Below are positions 17,961 through 26,087 of a stretch of DNA of 64,000 bases, in pieces. Below the pieces are notes generated by a model. It was not told the origin of the DNA, searched no databases, and saw nothing but the letters and a program-made list of their open reading frames with translations. The DNA lies in assembly GCF_000153285.1 (NCBI RefSeq), contig NZ_CH724168.1, positions 765,854-829,853 on the forward strand, given 5' to 3'. The DNA is from Synechococcus sp. WH 7805 (lineage in GTDB: Bacteria > Cyanobacteriota > Cyanobacteriia > PCC-6307 > Cyanobiaceae). Both the position numbers and the translations under genes were made by a program. Positions within the stretch are counted from its first letter, which is position 1. The number at the start of each line of letters is the position of its first letter.

Positions 17961-18518
17961 TCAAGGAGTTTCAGGGGAAATCGCTGGGGGAGCCGACACG
18001 GAGCCCCGGGGCAGACGATCGGCGCAGAAATTGCGAAACAGTGCTTCAACCTCCTGTGGAGGTAGGACTTGCACCAAACGCGCCTCGATCTCTTCACGCT
18101 GCTGCGACTGGTGATAGAGACGAAGTTCCTGAAACGTTGTTCTGGAACGGGCCTCGATGGCCTCCAGCGCGTCGTTGATCTGATGGTCAGCCAAAAGGGC
18201 ACCGCCTTGGCAGTGCTGCATCACGTGCGCTGACTCATGGGCGAGCACCACCCAGATCTGCTTGGGGTCGTTTTCGAGATTGTTGGAACAGAGAAGAAGG
18301 GCGTTGCGCTCAGCGTGAAACGCTCCCAGGAGAGAAGGCGGACAATCTTTGGCCACCATTGTGTCGGTGCCGGAACGCCGGATCAAAGAGGCATAGCGAC
18401 CGATGCGATCCCAGCTCTCAGCGCGCACTGGCCCGGACACCAGAGAAGACAGTGACGACACCGCCAGCATCACCACAACAGACCGAACAAACCCGAACGC
18501 CATTCCCCAGTCCCACAC
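17961..18518 (-). CDS. Secreted protein with HExxH motif, possible zinc metallopeptidase
   Basis: 185 residues with a signal peptide (start at 18518, or at the ATG at 18503; likely cleavage after VRA, near residue 33). The mature part has the zincin-type sequence VVLAHESAHVMQHCQGG, with HESAH near residues 94-98. Two cysteine pairs are possible (DCPPS, LLCSN, QHCQ, NFCADR). A third zinc ligand is not obvious; an acidic residue in the helix DALEAIEAR about 20 residues on is a candidate. Peptidase activity is an inference from the motif and export signal only. No relative is named with confidence. Confidence 0.72.
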   Translation of the reverse strand: MWDWGMAFGFVRSVVVMLAVSSLSSLVSGPVRAESWDRIGRYASLIRRSGTDTMVAKDCPPSLLGAFHAERNALLLCSNNLENDPKQIWVVLAHESAHVMQHCQGGALLADHQINDALEAIEARSRTTFQELRLYHQSQQREEIEARLVQVLPPQEVEALFRNFCADRLPRGSVSAPPAISPETP

Positions 18519-18570
18519 CTCCTCTCATTAGAGACAGAAGAGACGCTGACCAGCCGAAGGTGCGGTTCTT

Positions 18571-18870
18571 CTACTGATTCAGCCGCTGAACGCTGTCAAC
18601 CTTGTCCCGAAAGGACTGCTCGCGATCAATACGCGTATTCACCCGCAACGTGGCATGAATCCTTGGAACCCCGTCCTCGTGCAACCGCTCATGACAAGCC
18701 TTGACACAGGCAAAGACAGCGTCCCATTCGCCCTCAATCGCTGTTCCATCGGGCCCAAGCTGATGCTCAAGCCCCGAGGCCTTAATCACCTCCTGGCAAG
18801 CCCAGACATAGGGCGCAAGGGATACGCCTACGCCCAGCGGCACGAGGCAGAGGTCAACACTGACGCGCAT
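18571..18870 (-). CDS. MTH1187 family thiamine-binding protein (DUF77)
   Basis: 99 residues with the family features: N-terminal strand MRVSVDLCLVPLGVGVSLAPYV, then LGPDGTAIEGEWDAVFACVKACHERL and RIHATLRVNTRIDRE. These form ferredoxin-like domains that bind thiamine or a related ligand as oligomers. It is probably a cytosolic ligand-binding protein rather than an enzyme. It lies 52 bases upstream of the HESAH gene on the same strand. Confidence 0.87.
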   Translation of the reverse strand: MRVSVDLCLVPLGVGVSLAPYVWACQEVIKASGLEHQLGPDGTAIEGEWDAVFACVKACHERLHEDGVPRIHATLRVNTRIDREQSFRDKVDSVQRLNQ

Positions 18871-18899
18871 CCATCGGTCCAGTCATGTCCTGTCATGGT

Positions 18900-19018
18900 T
18901 AGTCAGGAGCTCAGACAGACGCAAGTCCATCCATCCAGCGAAACTTGAACAAGCTGGGGCGGCATGGCCGGCGAGAACCCCAGTACCGAGGAGCTCCTTA
19001 GGGGGCTCCTGTTTTTTT
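18900..19018 (+). ncRNA. Candidate small RNA ending in an intrinsic terminator
   Basis: Between two minus-strand genes the plus strand carries two consecutive hairpins. The first is CTGGGG (about 18955) pairing with CCCCAG (about 18978). The second is AGGAGC at 18989-18994 pairing with GCTCCT at 19005-19010, followed by a run of seven T. No plus-strand gene lies upstream that would need this terminator, so a short independent transcript is possible. The 5' end is a guess. The last codons of the minus-strand gene at 18998 overlap the second hairpin. Confidence 0.35.
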
Positions 19019-19264
19019 CTTCAGATCACCATGCCCGAGAAGACAGGCACTGGGGTAGCCAAGAGTTCGCCACTCGCCACAGCCTGTCTGAACTTCGAGG
19101 CCAATTCCCTGCTCGAAAGCTGAACGGGAGCGTCCTTGCCCTTCACACCAACGACTGGCGGCCGCCTCCGCAGCTGCAATCGATTCATAAGGCGCATCAA
19201 GCACTGGATGGGGGCTCCCATCCAGTGACACCAATCGATAGAGGGTGTGCTTGGCATTTGACAC
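18998..19264 (-). CDS. Small hypothetical protein
   Basis: 88 residues from a GTG at 19264, preceded by GGAAGTGGAATA as ribosome site; the frame remains open upstream to 19336. The sequence YRLVSLDGSPHPVLDAPYES, followed by an Ala-rich helix (AAAEAAASRWCEGQG), looks like a compact alpha/beta protein of a type often seen in marine Synechococcus. I know no function. The C-terminus (DLKKKTGAP) is encoded by the plus-strand terminator-like hairpin and T-run. Confidence 0.6.
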   Translation of the reverse strand: MSNAKHTLYRLVSLDGSPHPVLDAPYESIAAAEAAASRWCEGQGRSRSAFEQGIGLEVQTGCGEWRTLGYPSACLLGHGDLKKKTGAP

Positions 19265-19349
19265 TATTCCACTTCCGCAACTGTCACCAGTGTTCCATGC
19301 TTCGTAAGGGTGCGCCATCCCGGAAGCCGAATCCATTTAACCCATCGCC

Positions 19350-19811
19350 ATGACGAGCCACCGCCTCACCAATGCCTACGAGGCCCTACTGAGCTGTGCC
19401 CCAGCCCCCCTCTTCCGCAAGGCCAGAGACCTTTACCTCAAGAAATACGCCCTTGATGGCCGAAAAAGTGATAGCCCCTTACGCCTGTTTGTGGCCAGCG
19501 AAAGCCTGAACGAGACCATCACCCCAGATCCAGATGCACCACCCCATGGACGCATTGCCCGCCTCGAAGCCATGACCGATGAACTGGCTTTGGTCCACTG
19601 GCAACGCCCTGAACCCGCTGAGCACAACGCTGTGGAGCGCTACCTGCGCGACACCTGGGACCTAAGCGATAGCCCACTTGCTCCCTGCGAAGCCCCTTGG
19701 TTCCGAGATAGCGGTCACCAGCAACGGCTGACACTTCCCAAAGCTCTCATCTGGATCCGGGAAGCGCGTTACCAGGACGTCGAACAATCTTTGAACAATG
19801 AAAACCCATAA
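19350..19811 (+). CDS. Hypothetical protein, unknown
   Basis: 153 residues, soluble, with no signal peptide. It begins MTSHRLTNAYEALLSCAPAP and has a helical N-terminus, a central acidic Pro-rich region (ITPDPDAPPHGRIARLEAMT) and a C-terminal helix (PKALIWIREARYQDVEQSL). No domain recognised. It diverges from the small gene at 18998 and is followed by a 78-codon gene on the same strand. Confidence 0.62.
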   Translation: MTSHRLTNAYEALLSCAPAPLFRKARDLYLKKYALDGRKSDSPLRLFVASESLNETITPDPDAPPHGRIARLEAMTDELALVHWQRPEPAEHNAVERYLRDTWDLSDSPLAPCEAPWFRDSGHQQRLTLPKALIWIREARYQDVEQSLNNENP

Positions 19812-19849
19812 AAAGCTGAAAGCCCAGGAATGACCATGGGCTCCTAGCT

Positions 19850-20086
19850 ATGCCGGAATCAAGTCTCAGTGGATCAAAGATGAGAACACATCTCCCAGAA
19901 CGCTACGTCCTGCGCCACAGGGGCAGCGGCCAGTACCTGCGTGTCAATGACCAAAACCAGCAGATCGAGGCGATCGAAAGCCCCGAATCCGCTTGGAATT
20001 TCCACAGTCATGAAGGAGCCATCACCCACGCCCTCTGGATTGGCGAAGTGCATGGACAGACCCCTGATGTGGTGAAGATGCGCTGA
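19850..20086 (+). CDS. Small hypothetical protein
   Basis: Up to 78 residues; the ATG at 19880 (MRTHLPERYVLRHRGSGQYL) may be the true start, giving 68. The core YVLRHRGSGQYLRVNDQNQ reads like a small beta-structured protein. The upstream gap carries a six-pair hairpin (AGCCCA 19821-19826 with TGGGCT 19837-19842) without a T-run. Convergent to the ferredoxin gene. Unknown function. Confidence 0.55.
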   Translation: MPESSLSGSKMRTHLPERYVLRHRGSGQYLRVNDQNQQIEAIESPESAWNFHSHEGAITHALWIGEVHGQTPDVVKMR

Positions 20087-20099
20087 AGAGCCGACAGAC

Positions 20100-20381
20100 T
20101 CAGAGCTCGTCTTCGACCTCAGCCTTGATCGTGCAGTCAGCCATGGGATAGCTCACGCAGAGCAGGGCATAGCCATTACCCATCTGCTCATCATCCAGGA
20201 AGCTTTGGTCCGACTGATCAACGCTTCCGCTCAGTACTTTGCCGGCGCAGGTGCTGCAGGCACCAGCACGGCAAGAGTATGGAAGGTCCACACCCTGCTC
20301 TTCAGCAGCATCAAGGATGTACTGATCGTCTGCGCAAGAGAAACTTTTCCCCCCTTCAAGGGTGATGGTGAAGGATGCCAT
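20100..20381 (-). CDS. Plant-type [2Fe-2S] ferredoxin
   Basis: 93 residues with the plant-type cluster motif: [15 protein letters not shown] near residues 36-50 supplies three cysteines (CX4CX2C) and LLCVSY near 74 the fourth. Length and the closing acidic [11 protein letters not shown] match soluble photosynthetic-type ferredoxins. Marine Synechococcus carry several paralogues, so whether this is the main photosystem I acceptor or a minor isoform cannot be decided here. Confidence 0.93.
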   Translation of the reverse strand: MASFTITLEGGKSFSCADDQYILDAAEEQGVDLPYSCRAGACSTCAGKVLSGSVDQSDQSFLDDEQMGNGYALLCVSYPMADCTIKAEVEDEL

Positions 20382-20716
20382 GGGATTTCATTCGATCAGC
20401 TCCTTCGTAGTGATCAATGGCAGAGGCAGCATCACTGCGTGCGTGATCCCTGACGAATCAACGCTCAACGCTGACCGACAAGATCTTCCCAGGTGAGGAA
20501 CTGACAACGATCCACTTGATCGTTGGATGAACTCTGCTGATCGTTTGAAGTCAACACGTCCTCGTCGAAGCACTCAACACTCTGATCCGGGCGATAGACA
20601 CCTGACCACTCTTTCCAGAACGACATCTCAAGCTTTGATCTTGAGACCAGCATTGAGTCTTTGTAGCAAAACATCAGTGTCCAGGGCTACCTCAGAAGGT
20701 GCACGGGGGCACAGTG
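20382..20716. other. Intergenic, one weak candidate gene
   Basis: About 335 bases between the ferredoxin start and the Nif11-like gene. The first 80 bases probably hold the ferredoxin promoter and leader. The rest holds the small minus-strand frame listed at 20465-20626. No hairpin with a T-run is seen. Confidence 0.4.
20465..20626 (-). CDS. Possible 53-residue acidic protein
   Basis: From ATG 20626 (preceded by CTTGAG) the frame gives MSFWKEWSGVYRPDQSVECF and continues with a Ser/Gln/Asp-rich middle and the end CQFLTWEDLVGQR. It is acidic and without membrane segments. The aromatic N-terminus and balanced composition look protein-like, unlike the shadow frame on the other strand. No family recognised. 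Confidence 0.38.
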   Translation of the reverse strand: MSFWKEWSGVYRPDQSVECFDEDVLTSNDQQSSSNDQVDRCQFLTWEDLVGQR

Positions 20717-20962
20717 TCAACCCTGGATGAAATGCCGGAGTCGCCTTGAGTCTTCTGCCATTCTGCGTTGCAGCTCAGCCGAAGGGGCGTCAGCTTCTTC
20801 CCGGGCCTGTGCTGAAAGAACATCCTCGGCAGTGATCTTGAATCCGTGCCCACGAGCGAGCTCAATGAGTGCCTCGACCGACAGGGGTTCGGCCAGGCTT
20901 GCCGCCAAAGCCGCATCGGTTTGGCGTTGACGTAGGAAGGCATCGAGATCCTGAAGCGACAT
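20717..20962 (-). CDS. Nif11-like leader peptide family protein
   Basis: 81 residues. The N-terminal SLQDLDAFLRQRQTDAALAA, followed by SVEALIELARGHGFKITAEDV, is the Nif11 domain, which in marine picocyanobacteria heads many RiPP precursor leaders as well as stand-alone proteins. The C-terminal part is polar and helical (AQAREEADAPSAELQRRMAE) and ends RHFIQG. It shows no double-glycine cleavage site and no Cys/Ser/Thr-rich core. No lanthionine synthetase or peptidase-transporter is nearby, so a bacteriocin role is not supported. Confidence 0.8.
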   Translation of the reverse strand: MSLQDLDAFLRQRQTDAALAASLAEPLSVEALIELARGHGFKITAEDVLSAQAREEADAPSAELQRRMAEDSRRLRHFIQG

Positions 20963-21019
20963 TCGGTCCTGATGTCGAAGTTCACCATTCCATCACTGCA
21001 CCTTGCTAAGACTCCGTCA

Positions 21020-21508
21020 ATGCGGTTCAGAAGCATGTCGATCAAACGCCTGCCCTCGGTTCTTCTCGGAGCGGCTGGCTCTCTGTTGATTCTGGATTCA
21101 GGCTCGATGGCGAAGGCTTCCTGCGCGTTTCTGCCTCCAGTAGGAGGCGACGGGAGTAGCAACATCGTCAAGAAGCGCGTTGGCAAGGGAAAACTTCTCG
21201 GAAAAACAAACTGGAACACCGATTTCGCCGTGAACAGGCCTTACGGGAGTTACAAGCTCTTCTTCACTGCCGATTCGACAGCGACGGGGACCTATCCGGT
21301 TGAAGCCTTTCTGAAGTTCACGGACGGGAGCAATCTCCGCGTGGTGAAGGAATCACTGACTCCTCCGATCGGCGAAGGTCGCATGTTTGGACCGTTCACT
21401 GTTCCCCAAGGCAAACAACTGAAGCAGGTGAATTTCAAGATCGGCGCGGGCAGCGACCCGAACTCCACAGGGTTCAGTTACAGGATTTCCGTTCAAGGCT
21501 GCAACTAG
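21020..21508 (+). CDS. Secreted hypothetical protein
   Basis: 162 residues from ATG 21020 (MRFRSMSIKRLPSVLLGAAG); ATG 20972 or 21035 are alternatives. A Sec signal runs to about residue 30 (cleavage after AKA). The mature part is a beta-rich single domain with two cysteines, one at each end (ASCAFLPP and VQGCN), possibly disulfide-bonded. FFTADSTATGTYPVEAFLKF and GPFTVPQGKQLKQVNFKIG suggest an Ig-like sandwich. Function unknown; periplasmic or extracellular. Confidence 0.68.
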   Translation: MRFRSMSIKRLPSVLLGAAGSLLILDSGSMAKASCAFLPPVGGDGSSNIVKKRVGKGKLLGKTNWNTDFAVNRPYGSYKLFFTADSTATGTYPVEAFLKFTDGSNLRVVKESLTPPIGEGRMFGPFTVPQGKQLKQVNFKIGAGSDPNSTGFSYRISVQGCN

Positions 21509-21524
21509 AGACTCCTCAACAAGG

Positions 21525-21914
21525 ATGCGTGAGCGACTCCTGCTGCTGATTCCAGTTGCTGGCTTCACCTGTTTGCTGGTGTTGTTCATAGTGCTTTGGC
21601 AAGCCTTGCAACACCAAAACAACAGCTTGCAAAGCCTCACAAATCGCTTGAAAGAACTCGAACAACGCGAGGAAGTGAACAGCCGGCAGCTCTTGGAGCA
21701 ACAGCTTGGTGTCTTGAAGACCCGTCAACAGAAGCTGCAAACAGATATCCAAAGCCTGCAGACCTTTCAAAGCGAAAACGCAAAGCGAGAAGCACGCCTG
21801 CTTGAGTCCCTCAAGCAACGCATTCCGCTGGAATCGATACCCGAGGAGATTTCGCCTGATGAACAAGCGATTCCCAATCCCCTCACAACAGATCCATCAG
21901 CCCTTAGCCCTTGA
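21525..21914 (+). CDS. Membrane-anchored coiled-coil protein
   Basis: 129 residues: one N-terminal membrane helix (LLLLIPVAGFTCLLVLFIVL), then a long Gln/Leu/Glu coiled coil (about 30-100) and a Pro/Glu tail. It starts 16 bases after the secreted protein upstream, so both are probably co-transcribed. Its end overlaps the convergent permease gene by 11 bases. No specific family is recognised. Confidence 0.65.
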   Translation: MRERLLLLIPVAGFTCLLVLFIVLWQALQHQNNSLQSLTNRLKELEQREEVNSRQLLEQQLGVLKTRQQKLQTDIQSLQTFQSENAKREARLLESLKQRIPLESIPEEISPDEQAIPNPLTTDPSALSP

Positions 21915-22764
21915 CCGCATCCCCACTGGCGGTGGGCAAAATGAAACGCTGAAGCAACACAAATAGGATCAGGACAGGAAGGATTGACACCACCGAACCA
22001 GCAGCGACGATCCGCCAGTCAAGGGAAAAGCTGCTGGCGAGCTGCTGGAGTCCGAGGGGCAGAGTGAATAGCTTGGGATCATCAAGGATGACCAGGGGCC
22101 AGAGGAAGTCACTCCATGTTCCGATGAACACAAACATGGCCAATGTGATGAGGTCGGCCCGGGCCGCTGGAATCATCACGTTCCACCATTCCCCCAACTT
22201 GCTGCAGCCATCGATGCGAGCAGCCTCCTCCAACTCCACCGGCACGCCGAGAAAACTTTGGCGCAATAGATAAAGGCCAAAAGCCGTTGCAGCCTGGGGA
22301 ATCACCAGAGCAAGAAGGGTGTTTCTAAGGCCCAGCTGCACCATCAGGAGATAAAGAGGAATCATCACCACCTGAAAAGGAATGAGGATGGTGGCAACAA
22401 CCAGAGCCAGAACCAGACCTCGTCCTGCAAATTGCATGCGCGCCAGGGGATAGGCCGCCAGCGAACAAAACAGAAGATTGGCCACGACGGCCACCAGGCT
22501 CACGATGGTGCTATTCAGCAGGTATTGCCCCAAAGGATTGTCCTGGAACAATCGGCCATAGGCGTCGAGGCTCGGTTGTGCCGGAAGCAACGCCGGGGGG
22601 CTGGTGAAGATGTCCTCTGCGGGTCCTTTCAGCGACGTGCTCACGAGCCAAAGCAGCGGAACCAGCACAACCAAAGCCAGCAGGATCAGCATCAGAAGCT
22701 GAAGCAGTGAGCGAAGCGTGATGCGGTCCTTCGCCGGTGCCGCTCGGATCTGGTGACGGGCCAT
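21904..22764 (-). CDS. Carbohydrate ABC transporter permease (MalG/UgpE type)
   Basis: 286 residues from ATG 22764. Six membrane segments are visible, first at about 16-36. The EAA loop EEAARIDGCSKLGEWWNVMIP, which contacts the ATPase, is near residues 190-210, and the family pattern LNSTIVSLVAVVANLL lies in the second helix region. This is the second permease of a sugar or glycosylglycerol importer; the first permease, ATPase and binding protein are not in the window. It begins four bases after the leuA stop, so it is probably transcribed with leuA. Substrate not known. Confidence 0.88.
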   Translation of the reverse strand: MARHQIRAAPAKDRITLRSLLQLLMLILLALVVLVPLLWLVSTSLKGPAEDIFTSPPALLPAQPSLDAYGRLFQDNPLGQYLLNSTIVSLVAVVANLLFCSLAAYPLARMQFAGRGLVLALVVATILIPFQVVMIPLYLLMVQLGLRNTLLALVIPQAATAFGLYLLRQSFLGVPVELEEAARIDGCSKLGEWWNVMIPAARADLITLAMFVFIGTWSDFLWPLVILDDPKLFTLPLGLQQLASSFSLDWRIVAAGSVVSILPVLILFVLLQRFILPTASGDAVKG

Positions 22765-22768
22765 CGGT

Positions 22769-24391
22769 TCAGAGGGTGGGGCTGGCATCCAAAGGCGTGG
22801 CATCCCGCTGGGGATGAAGGGCCGGGTTCAAGGAACCGGCCACCAAGCGATTCAGGGCATTCACGAAGGCCTGAGCGGCAGCCACCACCACATCAGTGTC
22901 GGCAGCATGGCCGGAAAAGAGCTGCCCGTCGCGTCGCAACCGGATCGTGACCTCACCCATGGCATCAATGCCCTCTGTGACGGACTTCACCGAAAACTCC
23001 ACCAGCTCGTTCGGTTCCCCGGCCAGTGCATTGAGGGCACGGCACACGGCATCCACAGGGCCTGTACCAATCGCCGCCTCACTCTGTTCTTGACCCTCTT
23101 CATCCAGCAGGGTCACGGTGGCCGTGGGCTGCAGGTTGCTGCCGCAGCTCACCTGCACAGACGTGAGCTGATAGCGGGCGTCGGGTTGCTGAACCTGCTC
23201 GCTCACGATGGCTTCGAGATCGCGATCGGTGATATCGCGCTTGCGATCCGCCAACTCCTTGAACCGGGCGAACGCATCGTCAAGGTCTTCACGGCTGAGG
23301 TCGTAGCCGAGCTCCTCGAGACGGGCACGCACCGCACTGCGGCCGCTCAGCTTGCCGAGGGAAATCCTGTTGTCCGTGAGACCGACCGTGCGGGCATCGA
23401 CGATCTCGTAGGTGAGACGGTTTTTGAGAACACCGTCTTGGTGAATGCCCGATTCATGGGCAAAGGCATTGGCACCCACGATCGCCTTGTTGGGCTGCAC
23501 CACCATGCCGGTGAGATTGGAGACCAAACGCGACGTTTTCGTGATCTCCTCGGTCCTCACACCAGTCAGGGGAGTGGGTGAATCGTCCTCTCGGCCAAAG
23601 AAGGGATTGAAGTACCGGCGGCGTACGTGCAACGCCATCACCAGCTCTTCAAGGGCCGCGTTACCAGCTCTCTCGCCGATGCCATTGATGGTGCACTCCA
23701 ACTGGCGGGCACCGTTTTTCACGGCCTCAAGAAAGTTGGCCACAGCCAAACCGAGATCGTTGTGGCCATGGACGGAGAGCACGGCATCAGCGATGTTGGG
23801 CACGTGCTGGTCGATGCCCGCGATCAAGGCGCCGAACTCGGCCGGCGTCGTGTAGCCAACGGTGTCAGGGATGTTGATAGTGCTAGCGCCGGCAGCGATG
23901 GCAGCTTCGATCACCTCGTAGAGGAATTCGGGATCACTTCGGCCAGCATCCTCACAGGAGAATTCCACGTCGTCGACGAGCGAGCGGGCATAGGCCACCA
24001 TCTCGGGCACGATCGCCAACACCTCCTGGCGGCTCTTGCGCAATTTGTGCTCAAGGTGAATGTCGCTTGTGGCGATGAACGTGTGAATGCGGCGGCGGGG
24101 GGCTGGGGCCACCGCATCAGCGCAAGCCTTAATGTCCCCGCGGGACGCCCGGGCAAGACCGCAGATAATCGGGCCCTGCTCACCACCCACCTGCTGGGCA
24201 ATCCGCTGCACGGCGGCGAAATCCCCGGGGCTGGCAAATGGGAAGCCCGCTTCGATGACATCAACGCCGAGACGTGCCAGTTGTTGGGCAATGGCCAGCT
24301 TTTCCTCGAGGTTGAGGCTGGCTCCCGGCGACTGCTCACCATCCCTGAGGGTGGTGTCGAAGATCAGAACGCGGCCTGGATCATGGGCCAT
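22769..24391 (-). CDS. leuA: 2-Isopropylmalate synthase
   Basis: First committed step of leucine synthesis: acetyl-CoA plus 2-oxoisovalerate to 2-isopropylmalate. 540 residues. The catalytic domain opens with [16 protein letters not shown], has [12 protein letters not shown] and the metal motif [16 protein letters not shown], and is followed by a C-terminal LeuA dimer/regulatory domain (about 400-515) that binds leucine for feedback inhibition. Translation from ATG 24391. It diverges from the GH57 gene by about 124 bases. Confidence 0.96.
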   Translation of the reverse strand: MAHDPGRVLIFDTTLRDGEQSPGASLNLEEKLAIAQQLARLGVDVIEAGFPFASPGDFAAVQRIAQQVGGEQGPIICGLARASRGDIKACADAVAPAPRRRIHTFIATSDIHLEHKLRKSRQEVLAIVPEMVAYARSLVDDVEFSCEDAGRSDPEFLYEVIEAAIAAGASTINIPDTVGYTTPAEFGALIAGIDQHVPNIADAVLSVHGHNDLGLAVANFLEAVKNGARQLECTINGIGERAGNAALEELVMALHVRRRYFNPFFGREDDSPTPLTGVRTEEITKTSRLVSNLTGMVVQPNKAIVGANAFAHESGIHQDGVLKNRLTYEIVDARTVGLTDNRISLGKLSGRSAVRARLEELGYDLSREDLDDAFARFKELADRKRDITDRDLEAIVSEQVQQPDARYQLTSVQVSCGSNLQPTATVTLLDEEGQEQSEAAIGTGPVDAVCRALNALAGEPNELVEFSVKSVTEGIDAMGEVTIRLRRDGQLFSGHAADTDVVVAAAQAFVNALNRLVAGSLNPALHPQRDATPLDASPTL

Positions 24392-24515
24392 GGCAACAGC
24401 CTCGACGCGATGTAGTCGGAGTGACTATGAGTTAGACCACTTTAGGGGAGTGGTCCTGGGAAAACCCATGGAAATGGCACTGATGCCGGGTACATTCATT
24501 CCACTGCACAGGGGG

Positions 24516-26087
24516 ATGGTGGCCAACGGAGCTCTCGCGCTCGTTCTCCACGCCCACCTGCCTTACGTGCGCGGAGCTGCACCGCAGTCCCTGGAAGAGG
24601 ACTGGTTCTTTCAGGCACTGATCGAGTGCTATCTGCCGCTTCTCAGCACCCTGGAATCGGCTGCTGCGGATCCGCAGCAACAGGCCCAGCTCACCATGGG
24701 GCTCTCACCCACCTTGCTGTCGCTTCTGGCCGACAGCACGTTGCGGAACCGCTTTCCTGCCTGGGTTGAAGCAAGGCTGAATCTTCTGAAGGAGGCACCC
24801 GACGATCGTCAGGAGGCTGCTGAAGACCTCCGCCTTTCGTTTGAGAAACACCTGAAGTCCTGGAAAGGCTGCGAAGGCGATCTGATCGGACGCTTCGCGG
24901 CTCTGCAGCGGCAGGGCGTTCTCGATCTCCTCACCTGCGGGGCCACCCACGGCTATCTGCCGCTGCTGCGGGAACACCCGGAAACCGTACGGGCCCAGCT
25001 GCGCACGGCTGTACGCGAACACCACCGCCTGATCGGCGAGCGACCGCTGGGAATCTGGCTGCCGGAATGCGCGTACTACGAAGGCCTGGATCGGTGGATG
25101 CGGGATGCCGGCCTGCGCTACGCGGTACTTGATGGCCATGGATTGCTCCATGCTGAGCCCCGTCCGCGCTACGGGGTCTATGCCCCGATTGTGAGTCAAC
25201 GGGGCGTGGCATTTTTCGGACGCGACAGCGATGCCACCCTGCCGGTGTGGTCCGCCAGGGACGGCTACCCCGGAGATCCCCTGTATCGGGAATTCCACCG
25301 GGATCTGGGATGGGATCTGCCGGCAGAACAGATCGAGGCTCATGGCCTTCCTTCAGGACGTCCACTGGGGCTCAAGTTGCATCGGGTCAGCAGTCAAAGC
25401 AGAGGGCTCGACGGCAAATGCCCCTATGAGCCGGAGAAAGCACGCAACCGAACGCGTGAGCATGCCAAGCACTTTCTGCAGGGTCGGCGCGAACAGCTCG
25501 ACCGGTTGCAGGCGGGCATGACCACCGAGCCTCTCCTGGTGGCACCTTTTGATGCCGAGCTATTCGGACACTGGTGGTTTGAAGGTCCTGACTTTCTGCA
25601 GGAGCTCTTCCGCCAGGGGCCTGCAGAGGGTGTGCGCTTCACAAGCCTGCGCGGGATCCTGGCGACCAGCCCGAACCTACAGCTGTGTGCACCGTGCCCA
25701 TCCAGCTGGGGCCGAGGAGGGTTTCACGACTACTGGCTCAATGAAACCAATGCCTGGATCATCCCTGAGTGGAGCCGTGCCGGGCGGGCCATGGTTGAGC
25801 GTTGCAGCCGCGGCGTGGGCAGTGAGGCCGATCTGCGCCTGCTCCACCAGGCGGGCCGCGAGCTGCTGCTGGCGCAGTCATCCGACTGGAGCTTCATCCT
25901 GCGGGCCGGCACCACCACCGAACTCGCCAAAGAAAGGATCGAGCGCCACCTCGAGCGCTTCTGGCGGTTGATGGCCGCGATTGACCGACGTGAGGACCTG
26001 CCTGAGCAATGGCTGGATGATGTTGAAGCTGAAGATGCCCTCTTCCCTCTGATTCAGCCGGCCGACTGGGTGAACATCGGCGACTGA
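24516..26087 (+). CDS. GH57 1,4-alpha-glucan branching enzyme-like protein
   Basis: 523 residues from ATG 24516, preceded by AGGGGG. Family 57 motifs: LVLHAHLPYVR near residues 9-19, GATHGYLPLL near 147, the nucleophile Glu in IWLPECAYYEG near 184, and the acid Asp in APFDAELFGHWWFEG near 345. The C-terminal helical domain follows. Predicted to form alpha-1,6 branches in glycogen, perhaps alongside a GH13 GlgB elsewhere; a 4-alpha-glucanotransferase is the alternative in this family. The open frame continues upstream to 24087, but that is antisense to leuA. Its last 34 bases overlap the convergent lycopene cyclase gene. Confidence 0.88.
   Translation: MVANGALALVLHAHLPYVRGAAPQSLEEDWFFQALIECYLPLLSTLESAAADPQQQAQLTMGLSPTLLSLLADSTLRNRFPAWVEARLNLLKEAPDDRQEAAEDLRLSFEKHLKSWKGCEGDLIGRFAALQRQGVLDLLTCGATHGYLPLLREHPETVRAQLRTAVREHHRLIGERPLGIWLPECAYYEGLDRWMRDAGLRYAVLDGHGLLHAEPRPRYGVYAPIVSQRGVAFFGRDSDATLPVWSARDGYPGDPLYREFHRDLGWDLPAEQIEAHGLPSGRPLGLKLHRVSSQSRGLDGKCPYEPEKARNRTREHAKHFLQGRREQLDRLQAGMTTEPLLVAPFDAELFGHWWFEGPDFLQELFRQGPAEGVRFTSLRGILATSPNLQLCAPCPSSWGRGGFHDYWLNETNAWIIPEWSRAGRAMVERCSRGVGSEADLRLLHQAGRELLLAQSSDWSFILRAGTTTELAKERIERHLERFWRLMAAIDRREDLPEQWLDDVEAEDALFPLIQPADWVNIGD

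Noticed and set aside
22814-24415. Long plus-strand frames over leuA
   Set aside because: High-GC shadow frames with His/Gly/Arg-rich translations and no domain resemblance.
24087-24515. N-terminal extension of the GH57 frame
   Set aside because: It is the antisense of leuA, has a low-complexity Arg/Ser-rich composition and precedes a well-placed ATG that begins at the family's normal N-terminus.
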